This document shows positions 47,331 to 58,204 of a stretch of 64,000 bases of DNA, one piece after another. A program made the position numbers and the translations under genes. The notes below the pieces were generated by a model. The model worked only from the letters and a program-made list of their open reading frames with translations, was not told where the DNA came from and searched no databases. Each line of letters opens with the position of its first letter. The first letter of the stretch is position 1. Source of the DNA: Toxorhynchites rutilus septentrionalis (lineage: Eukaryota > Arthropoda > Insecta > Diptera > Culicidae). The stretch is from assembly GCF_029784135.1 (NCBI RefSeq), contig NC_073745.1, forward strand, positions 40,566,420 to 40,630,419, read 5' to 3'.

Positions 47331-48744
47331 GTTTGGTAGTTTGACGAAATTTTGAGGGTTTATCAAGGCCGCAGTTATGTTTCACCAATTCAATATAGAA
47401 GGCACGACAAATCGATTTGAAGATCAACTTTCTAGCTGCATCCAATCCTTTTTCAGCTGCTTCTGCATCGATACCAACGCAAACATCCTCAGGCTTCTCC
47501 AGAATGTTTTCAAAATCTTTCACATCAAAGTCAGCATTAGCGAATCATTGCACGTAGCTCTCCAAACATAAATTACCCAACATGGTCAACAATCACATTC
47601 TTGTCTCATTATAAAGTTCGCAAAATTGAGAAATTTCTGATCGCAAAGTGCAATTGTCATCATTGATTAGGAGTAGAACAAAGTTTAGGAACAGCATAAT
47701 CGGTTTAGCCATAGGATTGTTTGAATGAGTCAATCTATGATTGGCGGATTGATTATGGTCATACTTAACTTGAAACGAAAAGAATAGTTTGAGCTCTTAA
47801 AATAGCTCAAGATTTCGCCTAATAACTACCTCCTATGAAAACCATCTCGTTCCGTTGCGATCATCTTTTTTTATAAACCAAGGTATCTATGTATGCGCTG
47901 CAACTTATTCAATATTTAAAATTTAATTTATTAAAAAAAATCTGTAAATTCTGTATTTTTACTGAAAATCTCTAATTCTGTATTTGAAATTTGGCTAAAA
48001 ATCTGTAAAATACCCTGATTTATTACCCTGATTGATGATCATATTCCAGATTTTATCAATTACCATTGTATCCTTATTATTACACCCTGGAATGCCAAGT
48101 TTTTTTGAAGAATTAATGGCAACTGTCGAGAAATAATATCCTAAATAAATGATTATGAGTGGGTGCATGATCTCGTTTTTCATTGTGTCATCCAAGCGAA
48201 GAAAAAGGAATTAAATATGAAAGATCAAGGAAAAGAATTAAAACACTCTAACAAGCACAATTTAGGAGACGAAATTCAAAGCAATTCGAAAATATTGTGA
48301 CTAAATCAGCAGATTAAAACACATGAATACGATCGTTATGCAGATCAAATTTCTTCGTTACGAAATGAGTTCGACTGAATATTTGAAGATATTTTAAAAA
48401 TAGACGACATAATATAATTCATGTCATTTCCATTCAATGATGCAATTAACATTGGAAAAATATCAATGAAATTAAAAAGCATTAATTGAAAATGAAATCT
48501 TCAATTTCAACAGCGATATATTTTTAGATCAAGAGAGATGAAGATTTACTGTACTTGTTGGAATTTAGTTTGTGAGAAAAGGTGTTGCATTTTTGAAAAC
48601 TTTTTTCGGATATACTTATACCCGAAAACAATATTTTCCACTATGAATACATTCGAAACAGGCACAAATCGAAAAAAGTGGTACTGCTTGGGGCGCCATT
48701 TTCATAGTTTGCCGGGGGCGCTGTCTATTCTCACTACGCCGCTG
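47311..48744 (-). pseudogene. hAT transposase remnant and left end (inverted copy)
   Basis: Reads leftward from the CAGCGGCGTAGTG terminus at 48744. The frame 47311-47523 (minus) encodes a 70-residue piece with DVCVGIDAEAAEKGLDAARK; upstream on the same strand 47560-47845 duplicates 43740-43945 in inverse orientation. I attribute it to a hAT transposase because the paired copy carries the hAT dimerisation motif. Stops interrupt it, and its ends are in scrambled order. Confidence 0.5.
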
Positions 48745-48960
48745 CTCGGGCCCAAAGGGAGTTTTCTAAACTCGATCTGGCGACAAGATTCATCTCGCAC
48801 AACCAAACGACGTCTCGATGTCGTGGTGACTTTGGCCACAAACGCAGAGCTTTTGCCGACAAGAAAAGTAGAACGAGTTTCGACTATTATCGGAATTGTA
48901 AATACCATTCCTACAAACAAAGAGCCTGGCGCTTACGCCGAGCTATGCGAACAAATGTTA
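48745..48960 (-). pseudogene. Coding fragment of the I-superfamily non-LTR element
   Basis: Begins at the hAT end with CTCGGGCC (complement of the target GGCCCGAG) and follows 61975-62100: the region downstream of the RNase H domain with the H/C-rich motif. Matching words are AAAGGGAGTTTTCTAAA and GATCTGGCGACAAGAT. Frameshifted, non-functional. The homology fades around 48900. Confidence 0.65.
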
Positions 48961-49513
48961 ATTGAAGTGATTGATTGTCCGTATAAATTGACGTAAGCAT
49001 TTTCCAAATGGAACAAATATGTATCAATTCACAAGATCTACTTGGCCCTGTTTTTACTGACAATACTCTTTAACTGGAAAAATTATTCAATTGAAAATAT
49101 GTATAATTATGGTTTTAGGCCAAAAAAGAACAAACATGCGTTTTTCCAATACTAATCGTGTTCGTGATTACGTCAACTATGCACTGATTGGCAGTATACA
49201 TTCTAATGCCGAGGTCGCCAAAAAACAAGAATTTTATGTGATGAATGACCGTTACAGTTTAGGGGGTCGGGTCAGGGTCACCTTCCCGTATTCACTAGGA
49301 TTTGTTTTATTTCATTAGTAGTCGTTTTTTCAACTCTCTCATCCGTATGACAGAGCTGTGCATAGAGCCGCCAAATTAGTTAATGAATCGCCGCACATAC
49401 TACAACACAAAAATATGTTTTCTTTCTCTATTTCTCACATTCGTACTTATCGTTTTCTCAGTATTCTCCCCTTCCTTTGTAGTCACCTCCCTCCTTCTTT
49501 GTACCGGAAGTTT
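48961..49513. other. Unassigned sequence
   Basis: Nothing recognised between the retroelement fragment and the SINE-based nest. Confidence 0.45.
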
Positions 49514-50326
49514 TCTTCTTGGATGGCACCAACGTTCCAGTGAAAATTTTGCCTCCTCAACGTATCATTACTTGCGTCTTTTTTATTAAATAGTACAGGT
49601 CGGACTCGATTATATATGAGACGATTATATACAACTTTGGACTCGATTGTATATAGATAATATTTTTTTTCATATTTCAAAATTGACTTATTTCTAGCAA
49701 AACTTTAACCTTTCAACGTTAAGGAGAAATTTAAGTGGCTGTTACATGTACAGTGGGGTTGAAATCGTGATGTTTGATGATTTTGCTTGAATTTTCACCA
49801 GAAATGGTTTATTTCGATATTGCAGCCAAATTAAGATGTTCAGATGTTCCACTACTATATCCTGTACTCAATTTTCTCATCTTTCAAATGAAATCAACAA
49901 AATCGTCTTCCGTAGCGTACTTTTTGATGTAGAGCCAGTTTGAGGCAACAGAGTCCGAAACAAAAAAAAAGTTCTATAACTCGGTCATTGTTGAAAATCG
50001 AACATATGCGTAGGAGAATTTCTTTCATCAAACAGGATCGTCTATCACTTTCTGAGAGAATCTGGATAACTTTATTTTTGACGTAGGACTACGTCTTTTA
50101 TTTCTATACCGGGGTGTAAAATCAAAGTTTCGAAAACGAAAGCGTTACGCCGGAGACCGAGGTTTTGAGTGTTAATAGTTCTTAAACAACTGAACGAAAT
50201 GATATGATAAACACTTCATTCGAAAGATAAAATGTCTACGCGTTATATACTTGTTACTTTTTCATCCAAAAACTTGTTTCAATGTCTTAAAATGCCTTAA
50301 AATTGCCAATGCCAATGTCTTAAAAT

Positions 50327-50479
50327 CTCGAGTAAACCGCGAGTAATCGGTTTTCCACCTTACTAACCATAGTGCTAGGAAAATTATTTATGTATAGTTT
50401 TAAAACATATATTTAAGAATTCGGCTCCTTTAAACTAATGTAACTGAGCCTGTAAAAATAAACGATTTATATAAAAAAA
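50327..50479 (+). mobile_element. 5'-truncated non-LTR tail with 13-bp target duplication
   Basis: Flanked by AATGTCTTAAAAT (50314-50326 and 50480-50492). The 153-bp insert matches the 3' UTR end of the element at 61.48-61.65 kb (ACCGCGAGTAATCGGTTT..., GAGCCTGTAAAAATAAACG) and ends in A-run. A clean target-primed insertion and the innermost level of the nest. Confidence 0.85.
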
Positions 50480-50533
50480 AATGTCTTAAAATGCCTTAAT
50501 TGCTTAAAAGAAGCTATTGAAATCACCAGTCGG

Positions 50534-50568
50534 TATATAAGCGAGCGCCGCTCGTAAACCCACTCAGT
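50534..50568 (+). promoter_or_regulatory. TATA box plus arthropod initiator
   Basis: TATATAA at 50534-50540 and TCAGT at 50564-50568 put the initiator A about 31 bp after the TATA start, the standard insect core-promoter geometry. It lies upstream of the H3-derived sequence and probably descends from a histone gene promoter. Activity is unknown. Confidence 0.5.
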
Positions 50569-50629
50569 TATAATTGAACAGCGATAGAAGCATGTTGTCG
50601 CTGTTGTGATGAAGCTATCTTCGTATATC

Positions 50630-50843
50630 TTCACCGAATTGCTGATCCGCAAGCCACCTTTGCAGCATTTGGTTCGTGGAATTTCTCAGTACATCAAAAC
50701 CGACTCGCGCTTCCAAAGTTCCGCGGTTATGACGCTGCAGGAGGCCTATTCAAAGATACCAATTTGTGTGCTATCCATGTAAAACGCGTCACATCATGCC
50801 CAAGGACATTCAGCTGACCCGTCGAATCCAAGGAGAGCGTGCT
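50630..50843 (+). pseudogene. Histone H3 pseudogene (C-terminal part)
   Basis: Encodes a diverged H3 alpha-N/core segment from [18 protein letters not shown] through [12 protein letters not shown] (H3 residues about 58-95). It then lacks about 8 codons (residues 96-103), resumes in another frame as [15 protein letters not shown] (about 104-118), loses one base, and ends in the third frame as MPKDIQLTRRIQGERA (120-135). The N-terminal tail and first helix are absent. H3 is nearly invariant, so the many changes (L65P, F67L, R69H, E73G and others) show decay without selection. It is part of the TIR element 50079-52009. Confidence 0.85.
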
Positions 50844-50867
50844 ATATTAGCTTATCATATAATCAAC

Positions 50868-50883
50868 GGCCCTTTCCAGCGCT
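50868..50883 (+). other. Degenerate histone 3' stem-loop
   Basis: GGCCCTTTCCAGCGCT lies about 25 bp after the H3 C-terminus, preceded by ATCAAC. It differs from the canonical GGCCCTTTTCAGGGCC at three positions. Its placement confirms that the source was a replication-dependent histone gene copied from DNA with its 3' processing signal. Confidence 0.65.
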
Positions 50884-50984
50884 CCAAATTTGATGGATTA
50901 GAGTTCAGAAAAGTTTTTTACAGGCCGAACTGAAAGGAATATTTCCGTTTGGATGCCATTCAGCATCGAGAAAATTCCGGAAAG

Positions 50985-51850
50985 ATCTAATCGTTGCTGA
51001 AAAATAATCTGCCAGTTCCCCTGGAAATTGAAAAATACATTCATGTAAAAGAGTTTATTTTAATGTTTTCTAACCATATTTTGACACAGCGACCAAATAA
51101 TTTGATTTCGTAATTTTTCAATCAAGTGTAATTAGCTGGAAAGCCTCTGAAGATTATTGTATTGTATTGTACTATTGTATATTGTATGCGCGCGCAACGG
51201 AAAATGTTTCGTATCGCGAAAATTATATAATTTTCAATCGATTATTGCTCAGTCGCCGAAAGTTTCAAACTCAGAGAGTTCATTTCCCTCCAGTTTGCCT
51301 TCCAAATTGCCATCGTAAACCACACCTTCTTTCGATTCAATCACGCACGAAAAGCATACTTAAGCGATATTCTGGTGGTGAAACCCATTCATTTTTCGTG
51401 AGGACATCGACAAGACAACATCGTTACTGAACGAGCTGAACGAGCTGGACGGCGAGGGATCGAGGGATTCATTACCTGGCCTGACCTGACCTGAAATGCA
51501 ATCAGTTTATTTTAACTGCGCAGAAAAGCCGATCGATCAGAAGGAGAAGGGAAGGTGACCAAGAGAGTATCAGCATCGAAAAACGGTTCCCCGGGAAGAC
51601 ATCGAAGTAGCCGCCACACACACATACACGCGTGCAACTCTTTTCTGGTTATCGAGAAGAAACCTGGAAAAAAGTGATCGTTGCTGAAAAATAATCTGCA
51701 AGTTCCCCTTGAAATTAAAAATTACATTCAAGCGAGTTTATTTTAATGTTTTCTGTCCATATAATACTGCGACCACATGTATTTGGATTTGTGATTTGTC
51801 AATCAAGTGCAGTTAGCAGGAAAGCTTCCGAAGATTATTCTTCAGAACAA
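50985..51850 (+). repeat. Direct duplication inside the H3-carrying element
   Basis: The segment 50985-51150 (with GATCGTTGCTGAAAAATAAT-like start and GAGTTTATTTTAATGTTTTC) is repeated at 51677-51850, about 690 bp later, in the same orientation. The intervening 51160-51676 has GAACGAGCTG and CCTGACCTGA short tandem repeats and no recognised gene. Confidence 0.65.
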
Positions 51851-52392
51851 GGTTTTTTGTATCCAATATTGAATGCATAAAACCTTGAGCCTCCAACGTA
51901 ACGCTCTCGTTTTCGAAGTCCCCCTAATATTTATTTATTCATTCATTCAGAATGGATTTAGATTCAACTTCAAACAAATGATCTCTAAATCAACGATAGT
52001 TCTACGTCACCCTTGCGGTTATATCATAGATATAACCCACTTCCTGTTTTTTTCACGTGAGAAATTCAAATTTTTCTTTTTTATTCAAAAAACGAATAAT
52101 ATATGCATAAAAAAACGAATAAGAAAAAACAATTTTTTTGACTCGATTATATACAGTGAAATGAAATCAGAGACTGTAAATAATCGAGTCCGCGCTGTAG
52201 TACTTGGTTGAGATTTCTATGCCGAATAACACGTCTTGAATTTATGCGGGAGTGGCAAGCTCTAGAATACGCGTGACCACAGTGCAAACCGGAAGAATTT
52301 TAATTGACGAAAAATCCCCCGGCCAGACCGGGAATCAAACCCGAACCCCCAGCATGATAGTGTGGGACGCTAACCACTCGGCTACGGGAGTC

Positions 52393-52874
52393 AAGTCACT
52401 ATTATTAATTTATTATTGAATTTAATTAGTTTTTTTTTTAAACAGTATATTTCAATTGTTTTTTTTTCCTGTGTTAAATAGACTACACTCCAATATAATC
52501 CACTCCAATATCTCCAATATCTAACAACTTTTTTTTACTAAAAATGGAAATAAAAATCGAAAAACATTGTTAATTGCACGAGAAAAATTATGAGATTCAA
52601 TATATTGAAGAAAATGTCATTAATTTTGATACGTTTTAACAAAAAAAAATAAAAGCTTTGAATTGAGGTATATTTTTTTTAATAATAACCCTTTGCGGTC
52701 GTAATAAATTTAGAAAAGGGTGTCGTATTAGTCGGATTTTTTTTTACTTGAAAAAGTAGTGATGTGTAACTTTGTGAGATTGCGAAAGATGAAAAATATG
52801 TTTTTTTTTGTAAACTTTAGATAAGTTTTTACGGAACAGTGTATTTTAATATATTATTTTCAACAGAAAATATA
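52393..52874. other. Unassigned AT-rich sequence
   Basis: Long A and T runs, nothing recognised. Confidence 0.5.
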
Positions 52875-54157
52875 TTGGGTTGGGGAAAAAGAAGTGTCGT
52901 ATATTGTCAATATATGGCAACACTTGAACATATCTTGTGTTGTACTTATCGCATTGGGTCATACTATACGGCTATTTAAAGACGACAATCTGTGCTAAAA
53001 GTGTCGTTTTGACAGTGTTGTGATTGTCCTTTTCAGTCTCAGGTTATAGCGCGTCAAAGATGGAGTCCACCAAGCAAAAAATTCGCCATATTTTACGCTT
53101 TTACTACCTGCGAGGTAAAACTGCAACGAAGGCGGCCGGAAAAATTCGTGTAGTTTATGGACCCGATACTGTAACTATTCGCACAGCACAGCGTTGGTTT
53201 GATCGATTTCGTTCTGGTGTTGTGGCTGTCGAAGATACACCCCGTACTGGTAGGCCAATCGTCGTGTAAACCTATAAAATCGTTTAAATCATCCAAGTAG
53301 GCAGGCATGTGAGCACTCGCTCGATTGGCCGGGAACTGGGTATAGACCATAAAACCGTTTGGAACCATTTGCAGAAGATTGGATTCCAAAAAAAAAACCT
53401 GGATGTATGGGTGCCACACGGGTTGAGGCAAAAAAATCTTCTAGACTGAATCAACGCCTGCGATGCACTGCTGAAACGGAACGAACTCGACCCATTTTTG
53501 AAGAAGATGGTGACTGGTGATGAAGAGTGAATCAGGTACGACAATCTAAAGCGAAAAAAGTCGTGGTCGAAGCGCGGTGAGCCGGCCCAAACCATCGCCA
53601 AGCCCGGATTAGCTGCCAGGAAGGTTTTGCTGTGTGTTTGGTGAGATTGGAAGGGAATCATCCACTATGGCCAGACCCTCTACTCGGTTCTCTACTGTGA
53701 GTAGCTTGACCGTTTGAAGCAGGTGATTGACCAGAAGCGGCCAGAAATGATCAATAGGAATGGTGTTGTTTTCCACCAGGACAACGCTCGGCACATCTTT
53801 GATGACCCGCCAGAAGCTACGGGAGCTCGGATGGGATGTTCTATTGCACCCACCGTATAGTCCGGACCTGGCTCCAAGTTATTATGATCTCTTCCGGTGC
53901 ATGAAAAACGCTCTTGATGATACTAAGTTGGCCTCAAAAGAGGATTGAGAAAACTTCTGAGTTTTGAGCCTGTCTGAGTTTTTTGCAAATAAGGAGGAGC
54001 GGTTTTATAAGGGGGGGGAGAATGAAGTTGCCTTCTAAATGGCAACAAGTTTGCGAACAAAACGGCGCATATTTGACTTAAATTGGATAATTTTAAGTAT
54101 GTCAAATGAAGCGTCAAATTTAGATCAGAAATACGACATTTCTTTTTCCCCAACCCT
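52875..54157 (+). mobile_element. mariner element, full length but decayed (about 1.28 kb)
   Basis: Terminal inverted repeats: left TTGGGTTGGGGAAAAAGAAG, right in complement TAGGGTTGGGGAAAAAGAAA, flanked by TA repeats. Contains one transposase pseudogene. Confidence 0.88.
53060..54090 (+). pseudogene. Mariner transposase, multiple stops
   Basis: Start MESTKQKIRHILRFYYLRGK (53060). The N-terminal helix-turn-helix part runs to RTGRPIVV, then a stop at 53267. Further in-frame or shifted pieces follow: RSIGRELGIDHKTVWNHLQ; the first catalytic D in TGDEE followed by a TGA in place of tryptophan; a GEPAQTIAKPGLAARKVLLC block; the second D in VFHQDNAR; and YSPDLAPSYYDLF, where the third catalytic D is replaced by Y. 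Several stops, frameshifts and a lost catalytic residue make it inactive. The stretch corresponds to a full-length mariner (about 345 residues). Confidence 0.88.
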
Positions 54158-54282
54158 ATATATTATAATTTTCCCTCGTATGATATCTAAAAAATGAACT
54201 AAAATGAAGTCCTGGTTTTGGCATGCATTACAAAAATAATTAGTTTGTCGTTTTCAGCCTTTTATGTTTCTGTTTGAACATA

Positions 54283-54459
54283 CAGGAAAACCTGTTTTTG
54301 TGCGGTTGCTTTTTGTGCGATTTCTGGTTTGTGTGACTGTTTAGGTGCGATATTATTATTTGTGCGATTAGTTTGTGTGATTCAAGACCCGATGTCATAA
54401 TAAAATCGCACAAACGAGGAATCACGCGAGAAGCGACCGCACAAAAACAGGTTTGCCTG
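54283..54459. mobile_element. MITE with TA duplication (177 bp)
   Basis: Ends CAGGAAAACCTGTTTTTGTG (54283) and, in complement, CAGGCAAACCTGTTTTTGTG (54459), TA on both sides. The interior repeats TTTGTGCGAT several times. CAG...CTG plus TA suggests a pogo-type MITE. Confidence 0.75.
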
Positions 54460-54469
54460 TACTGAAAAA

Positions 54470-54625
54470 TACTCCCGGAGGCGATCTATCGTAGTGATAA
54501 CATCCATACCTCTCACACAGAGATCACGAGTTCAATTCTCACTCCCGATATTCTTCCAAAACTGGAAGTAAAAGTGACGAACCAGCCTAAATGTGGTGAA
54601 AGTCACTATAGTAGAGAAAAAATAT
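54470..54625 (+). mobile_element. SINE family B
   Basis: Same family as 15295-15450, plus strand: A box-like ATCGTAGTGATAAC, B box-like GAGTTCAATTCTC, body with GTGACGAACCAGCC, and an A-rich tail. The flanks share an ATACTCCC-type word, an imperfect candidate duplication. Confidence 0.7.
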
Positions 54626-54629
54626 ACTC

Positions 54630-57170
54630 CCAACATTTATAGAGTGCCGCAATACATGTAGTTTTCCTATAAGCCTTTCCTCAAGCATGAAAAACAACTT
54701 TCATTTATACTGAGTACCGTTATCTATTATTCATTGGAGCACCGTTCAGATTAGTGAACAACTTCACTAAACATTAAAATTCGTTTAAAAATACTGATAT
54801 ATTGTTGCATAAAGTATAAGATTAGTATACTTCCTTGCTGTGGTGGCTGAGAGAAGACAAACGACCACAAATTTTGAATAGTTCAATAATTTTTTTTCCC
54901 TGGAGAAGTTCTTCGAAAGGCAATTTTTGGCAACTTTCTAATTCAGGAGAAAAATTACATTAACAATGATTAAATCATGATTTATGTATTTGTACAATCA
55001 GCTCTATCTCCGTTCAAAAATAATCGCTCCATTTTTAGACAGAAAAACAAAATAAATTGGCTAACAAGAAGTCATTATGATATAAACAGAAACGGATGAT
55101 AATCGTGGTATTTCAATGGTTACTCGAGCTAAAGCTTTACATATAGAGGTGTGTCAATGCTGATATTTATTTGCATCTGTTCTCATTGCAAACAAGTCTA
55201 ATGGACAACAATTTAAGTCTCAAAACCGAAGGAAATTGACAACTGCGAATGTGCCGGAAATTTGAACTAATTTTTGATATCACCCCGCGGAGATCTAGGC
55301 AAATTGATCCATAAACATATCAATATCTCACACACAACCAGTAAGACATCCATTCACTTTATTATTATTGAATTATACTTTTGCAACTACGGTCTATCTT
55401 GGAAATCAATCCACCACGGTTCGGAAATCATATCATTAAACCATTATAGTATCCCCCGATTCAACCGCTCGCTTCTTGGGCGCCACCATCTCGGGCCGAT
55501 CAAATCGAGCAATAGAAACCACACCACGCGCTACTTGGCCGCACTGTCCCCGCCGCCGAACGACAAGGTTGGACTAGGAAACACCATTCGAAAGTTCGTA
55601 GCTCGTAGCCAAGGCAAAATTCCTCCGCTCGGCTAGGCCAAACCGTGGGTGTGTGGATACGGTGATTTGTATATGCACTCAGCCGGTGCGGTGCGGACGC
55701 CCCGACTGTACACGGACTGGCGGCCCGTTAACCATGGAACCGTACCGGAATTCGAAACACACTGGTTCCGATTCGCAATTCTGATTTGCAGATTGTCAGA
55801 TTGGTAGGAAAAAAAATTATCGGATCGAACTCAGGGGTCACCCTTGAGATGGATGAAGTTTTTTTTCCCCAATGCTCAGTTCAGGAGCCATGTCAAGTGA
55901 TTTGAAATTAATGGTCAGCCGTCACATTGTTTGATTACGCCGTGAAAGGAAACGGATTGATTAATTATGATGTTTCAGTTGTATGTGGTTCACAAAACGG
56001 GAGTTACTCATCTGAGCAAACACTTTTCAGACGTGCCGAAATGTACACTTTTCCGGGTGTGAGGGCATCAGGATTTTTCGCATGAGCTGCTTTAGGTGGA
56101 AAATTTATTCGTTCAACTCGCTGATTTGTTTGTTTTACATGTTTAACTTTTTTCTAACACAATGTGGCGGAAGTCTACTTCAACGGAAAGTAGAATCGAA
56201 CACTGAAAATTTAAATATGCAGATTAAACCAAATATTAAACATATTTTTGTCAAGTTCTTGCTTTATTTGCAAGGCATTACACTCTTTGGTCTCATCTGT
56301 AAGATGCAGTTCCATTCCGCGTTTGATGCTATTTCATCGTGACCATCTTTGTAGAGTGACCTCAAATTCTATCCCGATATCACACTATCACTTACACCCA
56401 CGAGCACAAGGTTACAAGGTGAGACACTCCAGTGAGAGGGCCCATCCGAGCTGGGTTGGACTGGTTCTTAATGGCATGTACATTATAGGAACAAGATTAT
56501 CTTTGCGCTTTGCTCCGGGTTGTCGTTGTTGTTTTCGATCTGCTCAGCATCATTGATGCAGAAAAGTGATCGAAAAAAAAATGCTACGCTCACATCTCGC
56601 AAGCCGGTGTCAAGGCATCAGGACGGTACCACCATTGTGACCACCGCTGAACTGGACCAACAATAGTCGTTTAGCGAACGACCTTCGGGTGCTTCATTTC
56701 GCCACTCGTAAAGGAATCAACGGCGGGATTGAATGACGTCGCGATTAATTTAATCGGCCAGTTAACAGCGACCTAAACGATAAATTATCGACGATCGAAC
56801 AAAGGGGTTCGCTCAACCGATGAACATTTGGTGTAATAGTTTGAACACTATCATGAACTTTAAAATGTGTCATGCTCACTTGGCTTAAACCTAAGCTTAC
56901 TAAGCTCTGTTATTTCACACTTGACATCTCAACACGCAGCTGTCATCTTCCATAGAAAGGTCACTCTGTAATTGAGCAACACAATAACCTGTCGATGCTA
57001 ACAATCGATGATTCGATACGCACCCAAATGCGTTCCGTGATTAATGAAAACATCTTTCCAATCAACGAGAGCACACGTGCAAGGTTATTCTTTATTCTGC
57101 TAAATGAATCAAGTGGAAAATTGATTACGCACCACTCATCTTGCTCTTTTTCTCTCTTCTTTTTTTTCAG
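54630..57170. other. Unassigned; GC-richer 55420-56700
   Basis: No repeat recognised. A 120-codon open frame at 55274-55636 has no known domain and starts in AT-rich sequence. 56248-56556 has a 102-codon frame, also featureless. This could be host single-copy sequence. Confidence 0.35.
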
Positions 57171-57351
57171 GTAAATGATTCACAAATTGACAAGTGGTCA
57201 TTTTTGTTGGCAATAGTTCGCATCAAGTTCTTCTCTGGCGCTGAACAGCAAATTCGAATTCGAAAGCGAAACGGTCATTGTGGCCAAATTCGGGACGGTT
57301 GGGTTTGCGTGTGTTTGATGAGATGTGGAGAAAAAAAATCATAATTGTCAA
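57171..57351 (+). other. Candidate non-coding or short exon
   Basis: A strong acceptor context (a polypyrimidine run of about 25 bases ending in TTTTTTTTCAG at 57170) is followed 180 bp later by a consensus donor AAAAAG|GTAAGT near 57352. The spliced segment has no recognised protein homology. It is speculative without transcript data. Confidence 0.25.
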
Positions 57352-58204
57352 AAAGGTAAGTCAAGACGGCTGTTGTCTCGCAATGCGGCGTATTTATTGG
57401 GAATTAGTTCGAGATGGCGTGTGCTACCTCTTAACGAAGTTATGTAATGGATTTGTCGCAAAAGAAACCCGTTTGCCTAACACTGTAAATTATTATCGAG
57501 ACACACACGGTGGGCAAAAATTAACTCCATTCGATCCGAAAAGACAAATATTGCCATTCATCTTTACCGAACTGATGAGATGGGAAACATGAAAACAATT
57601 AAACGTATTCAGATTTTGTATCGCTTCCAGTGCGAGCTATTAATACTCTATGTTTGAAATTTGCCGCTTAATGGTCGGAATATTTGGTTTCGAAATGTAT
57701 TCCGATTTTTTGAAATTCGACCTTCACAAAGGTTTCAGTTACATATGACATATTTCTTGTGGAATGCAGTAGCACTAGCTTACTGAATGATTTTTCCCTT
57801 GGAATATAACAAGTTGAATTATTAATCGTACTATTTCAAACTCATTGAGCCCTGCATCGGTCACCGAGAACTGACACTGAGCATTAAGCCTTATTCTTAC
57901 CGGTCTTTTCTAGAGATCATTCGCACTTATGGAATTCGCTTCCCTGAAATATTTTTTACTTCTTCACACGCCTATATTCGACAATTGTCCTAAGTTTCAA
58001 CTTTTTATAGCAACTTTTTCCAATTTGAAATCAAGTCAATTATTATGTTTTATCTAACGATTGTTTTTTTTTCATTTCATTCATCGCCAGATGGTGTCAG
58101 TATCGCAAGAGAGATTACTTATCGTGTAGTATACTCTCGTAAACAGCTACTGTCTAAATTTGAACCGAATCGGACTCGTAGTTTTGCTTTGACCGTGTGT
58201 GGAA
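57352..58204. other. Unassigned sequence
   Basis: No recognised repeat or domain. A 104-codon open frame (57278-57592) is featureless. Confidence 0.4.

Larger units (their letters stand above)
50079..52009 (+). mobile_element. TIR element carrying histone H3-derived sequence (about 1.9 kb)
   Basis: Left end TGACGTAGGACTACGTCTTT and right end, in complement, TGACGTAGAACTATCGT. A second inverted pair lies just inside: TTCGAAAACGAAAGCGTTACG (50124-50144) against a complement at about 51896-51917. The family has partial copies at 37252-37510 and 23588-23770. The body contains a TATA/initiator pair, a histone H3 pseudogene with 3' stem-loop, and a duplicated segment (50985-51150 and 51677-51850). 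It is split by a non-LTR tail (50327-50479). No transposase is visible. Confidence 0.65.
49596..52197. mobile_element. Pogo/Tigger-like TIR element, interrupted
   Basis: Same family as 3153-3975: left CAGGTCGGACTCGATTATA, right complement of CAGCGCGGACTCGATTA, TA on both sides. Alignment with the 823-bp copy shows its own sequence at 49596-50078 and about 52010-52197; the middle is another element (50079-52009). Confidence 0.8.
49514..52392 (-). mobile_element. Feilai-like SINE (family A), host of the nest
   Basis: Left part 49514-49595 and right part 52198-52392 together form a family A SINE matching 13462-14222. The minus-strand 5' end shows TAGCCGAGTGGTTAGCG and a B box-like GGTTTGATTCCC. 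It is split at TA by a pogo-like element (49596-52197). The target duplication of the SINE itself is not clear. Confidence 0.75.

Noticed and set aside
50630..50843. Histone H3 segment considered as a functional gene
   Set aside because: It lacks the N-terminal tail, has a deletion, a frameshift and many changes at invariant residues.
55274..55636. 120-codon open frame
   Set aside because: No recognisable domain; AT-rich start and a low-complexity middle. Not enough to call a gene.
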